Shown here in pieces: positions 59,081-64,000 of a DNA stretch of 64,000 nucleotides (position 1 is the first letter of the stretch; each line of letters opens with the position of its first letter). A model generated the notes under the pieces. That model saw only the letters and a program-made list of their open reading frames with translations. It did not search any database and was not told the origin of the DNA. The stretch is from Sebastes aleutianus (taxonomy: Eukaryota; Chordata; Actinopteri; Perciformes; Sebastidae). The stretch lies in contig CAKAKS010000072.1 of assembly GCA_916700875.1 (NCBI GenBank), positions 35,255,072 through 35,319,071 of the forward strand, given 5' to 3'. A program made the position numbers and the translations under genes.

Positions 59081-62000
59081 CACTGCCTGATGCCTGTCTG
59101 CATTGCATTAGTGATTTGATTGAATATGTGCATAAAGATTGATATTTTTCCACACAGTCTGTACTCAGAGATGGTTTTCAATGTGGCCAAATGCACCTGT
59201 GATTACCTCCAGATGTTGTTTGGATCTTGAAATCATTTCAGAAGCATTTACATTATAGCGATTACACTTTGATCTCCCAGAGTGTATGTAAAGTAATTCC
59301 GAATGCAAAAGGGGGACACAGAGTTGCAAAAAGGAGGGGAAAAAAAATCCTTAAAAGAGGCAAAGCGAATGTGTAAGAGAAATGAAGCAGAATGGGACAA
59401 GGTCCTCCTTGTCGACGCCTGTCCCCGTCATTTAGACGTGAGAGAGTGAAGGATAGTGGGAGACGGGGTGATGGAGAGGAGGACAGAGGGCTGTGTTGCG
59501 CCTCAGAGAGCCACAGATGGAGAGTGATGATAATGCAGCAATAGACAGAGGACAGAGAGAAGACGAGAGAGGGGTGAGAAGAAGGCAGAAGAAGGATTGA
59601 AAGAGGTGAACGTGGAGTACGGGAAAGGTTTAGACGATGCTGATAGGAAGACTGAGTTGAGTTTGCGAGCAAGAGGGTTCAGCAAAAAGTGAAGGCCGTG
59701 AATGAATGGAGAAGAGCAGAAGTCCAGAGATTTGTAAAAAAACGTACTGGGTTGCTCGCCATATTTAAGCCTGATTTTACCAGGCAAATTGACAGAGACA
59801 TTGTCTGGGGACTTGCATAAGCACGTGTCTAGTTTGATGCCCTATTTACTGCTGTTATGAAAATACAATCTGTTTCCACATATGTTATTTGGATAATGAT
59901 CCATCCGATCGTTATCTTCGCAATTGAAGCTGGTATTTATTTGCATCTATTTGCATTCTTTCACTACGAGACTGAATTTTTATGTGTATTTTGCATGAAA
60001 CAGGGTGAATGGAGCTGTAACTAACAGGGAAGGTTCACAGAGGTGTGACATTTTATCTTCTTTTGAACTGGACAGAGTCATGTTTTATCACCCTTTTGAT
60101 TGAGGCAACAGAAATGATGAACACGGACACACTTTTCCCCCACCGTGGATGAGGGGAAAGGAGTAATGACCGATGGGAGCAGATCGTGTGTGCGAGTGGC
60201 TGGCAAACTTCAGAGTGAGGCTTCTACCCAGAAGACAGGACTCTCTCTCTCTTTCTCTCTCTCGCAAATGAGAACATCGAGTACTGAGTGCACACGCTCC
60301 AGGCTGAGGTCTGACCACCCGCAGAGGTGCTCTGGCATCACATCCCTTCACTTTTTGATTGTAGATGGAGCTGTGTGTGTGTTTACACTTTGCACTACAT
60401 ATGTCCTCCTTGTTTTTAATTAAGATAACCAGATACAAAATCTGCACATTTAAGTAGTATGTTTGATGTTTTTGATGGATTGGATGGACACGAACACTGT
60501 GAAATCAGATTTCAGTCACTTTGTTTTCTACTGTTGTAAACATCTAATTTCATCCGGCAACAGTCAAACAACATTGATTAGCTTGTAAACAAAAATACAT
60601 GAGGCAAATAGTATGATTCGTACTCCTACTAACAAACCTTCTCTTCATTTGAGGCAGCAAATATTCCTTAAAAATGTGAGAGTTGAACTTCAGTGAAAAT
60701 GCACTTGTAATCAGAGGTGGAAATATCAGATACTTGAAGCAATACTACACAAAAAAGTACTCCATCACAAATGAAAATCCTGCGTTCAAAATGTTCACTT
60801 CAGTGTTTTCAGCTAAATGAAGCTTATGCGTAAATTCAGTCAGGAAAACTAGGGGTGCAATCTCATTCATTCTGGGTCACTCTCTCATGGGCTATTACTA
60901 TGTTAGCTGATTATGGGCGTCTCTTTTTTCAGTAACCAATCAGAGCTTGCCATATCTCCCTAAACCAATCACATTGTTGCTGTCAAAAGTTTAAAAAACG
61001 TTCTCCTATATGCTGTTTCAGTGTCAGTATCAGCACAAACCGATGCGACCCTCCACCACCCCATCACCTCCAGATTCATCCAATCAGAGCAATCCTGCTC
61101 CACTTCATTCATCGGATCTGCATCAATCTTCACTGCCACCATCACCAGTGTCTAGACCCGGGGGAATAATCCTAAATCCTACTACGGCATCACTTCCCCC
61201 TTATCATGTCACATCGGGTCTAAATCGCCAAAGACTGTTACTATTCATAATTCGTGCACTTTGTAATAAATCATCATTCAATTCATACGAGTCTCTCCTG
61301 ATTGAAATGTATTTAAAAGTAGTCAATGCAGAAAGATGTCCCACGTGAGAGTAAATAAATTCAATCATTATTACAGATGCATCATCAAGTAACCAGTAAT
61401 TACCAGTTATAGTAAATATAGTGGAGTAAAATGTACAATATTTCCTTCTGAAATGTAGTGGAGTAGAAGTATAAAGTGGCACAGGATGGACATACTCCAG
61501 TATGTAGTACAAGTACTTTGGTACCAGGTTTGTAAATTCAGTAGACCTATGTGAGTAAATTAACTGTTGCTCCCATTGTGTCATTGACTATGTTAACATG
61601 CACAACATATTCCTACGATTACATGGCTAATGAAAATGAATATTCCACTAATGTTCCAGTTTACATGCAGCCGTGCACAATCCGATTAACATAAAGCGCC
61701 TCCACGATGTACGTCCTACAGCTATAAGTCCTTGAAATAACTTTAATTTCCCTCCTTTTTCAAGTTAAGTCATGTTGCTCCTGTGCCCTCGTTGTCACCG
61801 TTTTGCTCTAGCCTGGCTCTAGAACTGTGACAAAAACGAGAGAAACATGGGTAAACTTAACAAATAAAGTGATTTTATAAACCAAAAGTATATCAAATAA
61901 TTCAAAAGACTGCATGGGAGGAATCTGTAGAGTCGGTAGTGTGGGGAGTGGATGTGTGAACATGTGCTGAAGGGGTGTTGTGCTGTAAAAACAAAGAAAA

Positions 62001-62412
62001 GCAACCACAAGCCAAGACACAGCGGTCTGGTGCGAGAGGAGATCTGCCAACACGGACTGCTGCATGCTCTGTCTTTTAAGCACGGAGCACACGGAGCGCA
62101 CCGAGCACGGAGCGCACCGTGCCCTTGATTGCCCTCCTCAGGTCTGCAGCAGCGTAGAGAGAAAGCACAGACACAGCAGAGGACCCAAACACAGAGGGGC
62201 CGGCACAGTAATGCTATTGTTTTTATGGCTACGCACGAGAACAGATGAGTTTGTGTACAATGCACAAAGCTGGCCGTAAATAGGCAAGAGGAGGTGTGTC
62301 ACAAACTGTGGTTAAAAACCCCAGTTGAGATGCATATTCTGAATGTGATGTATACATGTCCCAAAAATGCTCCTAAAACCTGAATAAAATTGGTATTTCC
62401 CACTTGTCTTAA
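59081..62412 (+). other. Presumed intron, no gene seen
   Basis: Purine-rich block near 59420-59600. A repeat-free patch at 59820-60010 could also be regulatory (tgttatttggataatgatcc). A Ser/Pro-rich 112-codon open frame at 61010-61348 has no splice or domain support. No exon called. Confidence 0.45.
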
Positions 62413-63000
62413 AGCTGCAGTGGGTAGAAATGGAGCAAATATGATTAAAAAAAGTTATTTTTATAAACCGGTGTCATGCATGAGACAGGTTATCTGAAAA
62501 AATCATGTGCCTCTGTGTTCTCCTCTGGTGTTCCTATCGGCATCTGCAAGATTTCACAGACCGGAGGAAAACAAACAATCAGAGCCGAGCTGGAGGCTGC
62601 CGTCATCACTTGCAAACTCCAATCAAACGGTCAAACTAGGCAGCGCTGATCAAATATGAATCGATATTCTGTTACTGTAATGCCTATTTCTCGCCTTACA
62701 TCTTGTAGTGTACTGTTTAGCTGTAAAATGAAAAGTTTGTGACCCGGAAGTCATGTTGAGATCAGTTGAGGAAATACCAAGCACCGCCCACCAGCGAGAG
62801 CACAGCCAATAGGAACGCTCTCTCTCTGGATTGACCTGTGATTGGTCAAAGTCTCTCCTGACTAGATTTCTTAAAGCCTGAAAACAGAGTCATGACGAGG
62901 TGCAGAAGTCTAGTTTTCTCTCAGAACACCTGAATTACAATATGCTGAAAGGTTATTATAGAATTTTAGCCCAATGATGCCAAAAACATTCTGCCTACTG
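62413..63000. mobile_element. TTAA-type MITE, opposite orientation, right end clipped
   Basis: Follows TTAA (62409-62412) with agctgcagtgggtagaaatg, inverse of the right end at 31160-31181. It ends near aaacattctgcctactg without the final agct and TTAA. About 590 bp. Confidence 0.8.
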
Positions 63001-64000
63001 GCAAACAGAAAATTTTCCATTGGGAATAAGGCCTATAATTCGGAATATCCAAATGGTATACGCTGTTTACATGACCCGTATCAAATTCGGATCACGTATG
63101 CTGGACCACCAAGCTCCATCTTATTACTTCTGCACTTGTTTGTATTGAAACAGCTCCGCATATATTGTTTGTGCCACAAAAGAGGATGGGCAGCTCATGC
63201 GCCTTTCATTCTTGAAATTGGAAAGTGTATTGTGGGAAAATAACTTATTCCCTTTTCGCCTTGACATGAAAGCCACTTATTTTGATATTGTGTTGTTGAC
63301 TTATTTCATTTCTTTTTTTTTACGTGGGGATCCTCTTGATCTTCCTTTCTTTGATTCTCTGATATCCTTATATACCTGCTTTTGATGCTTTGTGTGCATT
63401 CGTCCGTGCAGCGCGTATGTGTGTGTGTGTGTGTTTGTGAATTCGTGGGCATCAGCCTGTATTTGAATGGTTTGATGTCAGTTGTTTGTTCTGTTTGTAT
63501 GGGCTGAGCTTGTTCCATCCCTCCTACCCTTTCCATCCCTCCCCAGCACGCCGCAAACAAATGTGAACTTGTAAAGACCGCAGGCGGTCTCAAATCAAAA
63601 TCCCCAGTCAGCTTTGAGTGTGCGGCGCTGCAGCCTACCTCTCTGTCCCAAAGTCATGCCAACTTCTCCACAAAGAAAGCCCCTTAACAAGGAGATTGTT
63701 CCCTCTCAGCAGCAAACAACCAGCACTACTTGGAATAACAAGCCTCTATAAAGAGTTACAGCTGAACAACACTTCCTGTTACGTTACGAGCTGATAGACG
63801 GCACACTTGCAGAAAAATTCAATGCAATATATATCCCTTTTTTGCCTTATACTGTATATATATGTATATATATATATATTCTTCCAGGGTTTTCTTCCAA
63901 TTACCGACCATCACATAGACACGAGCGTGGGATGGCGCTTATAGATTTCGCTCATGAGCCAAGTGTCTGTTTCCATCTTCATATCATCCTCATTATATTA
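63001..64000 (+). other. Presumed intron to window end, no gene seen
   Basis: A GT run at 63416-63434 and a TA-rich patch near 63850-63880. The repeat-free segment 63580-63790 resembles a conserved element in texture. No exon supported. Confidence 0.45.

Noticed and set aside
61010..61348. Ser/Pro-rich 112-codon frame
   Set aside because: No domain, no splice sites of quality, likely chance or repeat-derived.
1..64000. CRISPR array, bacterial defence system, prophage or tRNA/rRNA gene
   Set aside because: Periodic repeats present are satellites and microsatellites; no spacer-repeat structure, no prokaryotic genes, and no cloverleaf that I could recognise by eye.

Overview
The window is ordinary nuclear DNA of a ray-finned fish, most likely a percomorph teleost. 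It shows spliced vertebrate genes with GT-AG introns, dense teleost-style DNA transposons (hAT and TTAA-flanked families), a Ty3/Gypsy retrotransposon, and long CA, CT and TATC microsatellites. ICAM-family genes next to cdc37 match the mammalian ICAM-TYK2-CDC37 neighbourhood (human 19p13.2). This identification rests on reading alone; no search was run.

Layout. 1-7096: right part of a duplicated block carrying exons 2-5 of an ICAM-like adhesion gene (copy A). 7232-8706: a TTAA-flanked MITE and an AT-rich tandem array. 9083-16951: the complete eight-exon cdc37 gene (Hsp90 co-chaperone, 368 codons), with hAT-type elements and a MITE in its introns. 17049-22600: intergenic DNA with several transposons, a lone KLHL10-like BTB exon on the minus strand, tandem repeats and a perfect hairpin. 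22635-27144: complete ICAM-like gene (copy B) inside the second copy of the block (23158-30274). 30436-33400: a TTAA MITE, then long strand-asymmetric pyrimidine and CA tracts. About 33.4-34.1 kb: a probable first exon, with a 13-codon coding start and a donor site, of a gene I cannot name. From 34.1 kb to the end no further host exon is recognisable, and the region reads like one large intron or intergenic desert. It holds a nearly intact Gypsy element (35518-40276), a complete hAT transposon with an open 615-codon transposase (43153-45880), smaller repeats and several repeat-free AT-motif-rich stretches that could be enhancers.

The two ICAM blocks are almost identical over about 6.3 kb, with roughly 3% difference over the last 0.8 kb. 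Their common right edge lies inside a TTAA MITE. If this is a simple tandem duplication the period is about 23.18 kb, and a second cdc37 should lie just upstream of the window.

I found no RNA genes, CRISPR arrays or prokaryotic-type systems. The most interesting items are the duplication with its uneven divergence, the complete hAT transposon with a possible non-autonomous relative in cdc37 intron 1, the young Gypsy element with a single frameshift, the orphan KLHL10 exon, and the GGGCC-ended 1.6-kb element with hairpin clusters.
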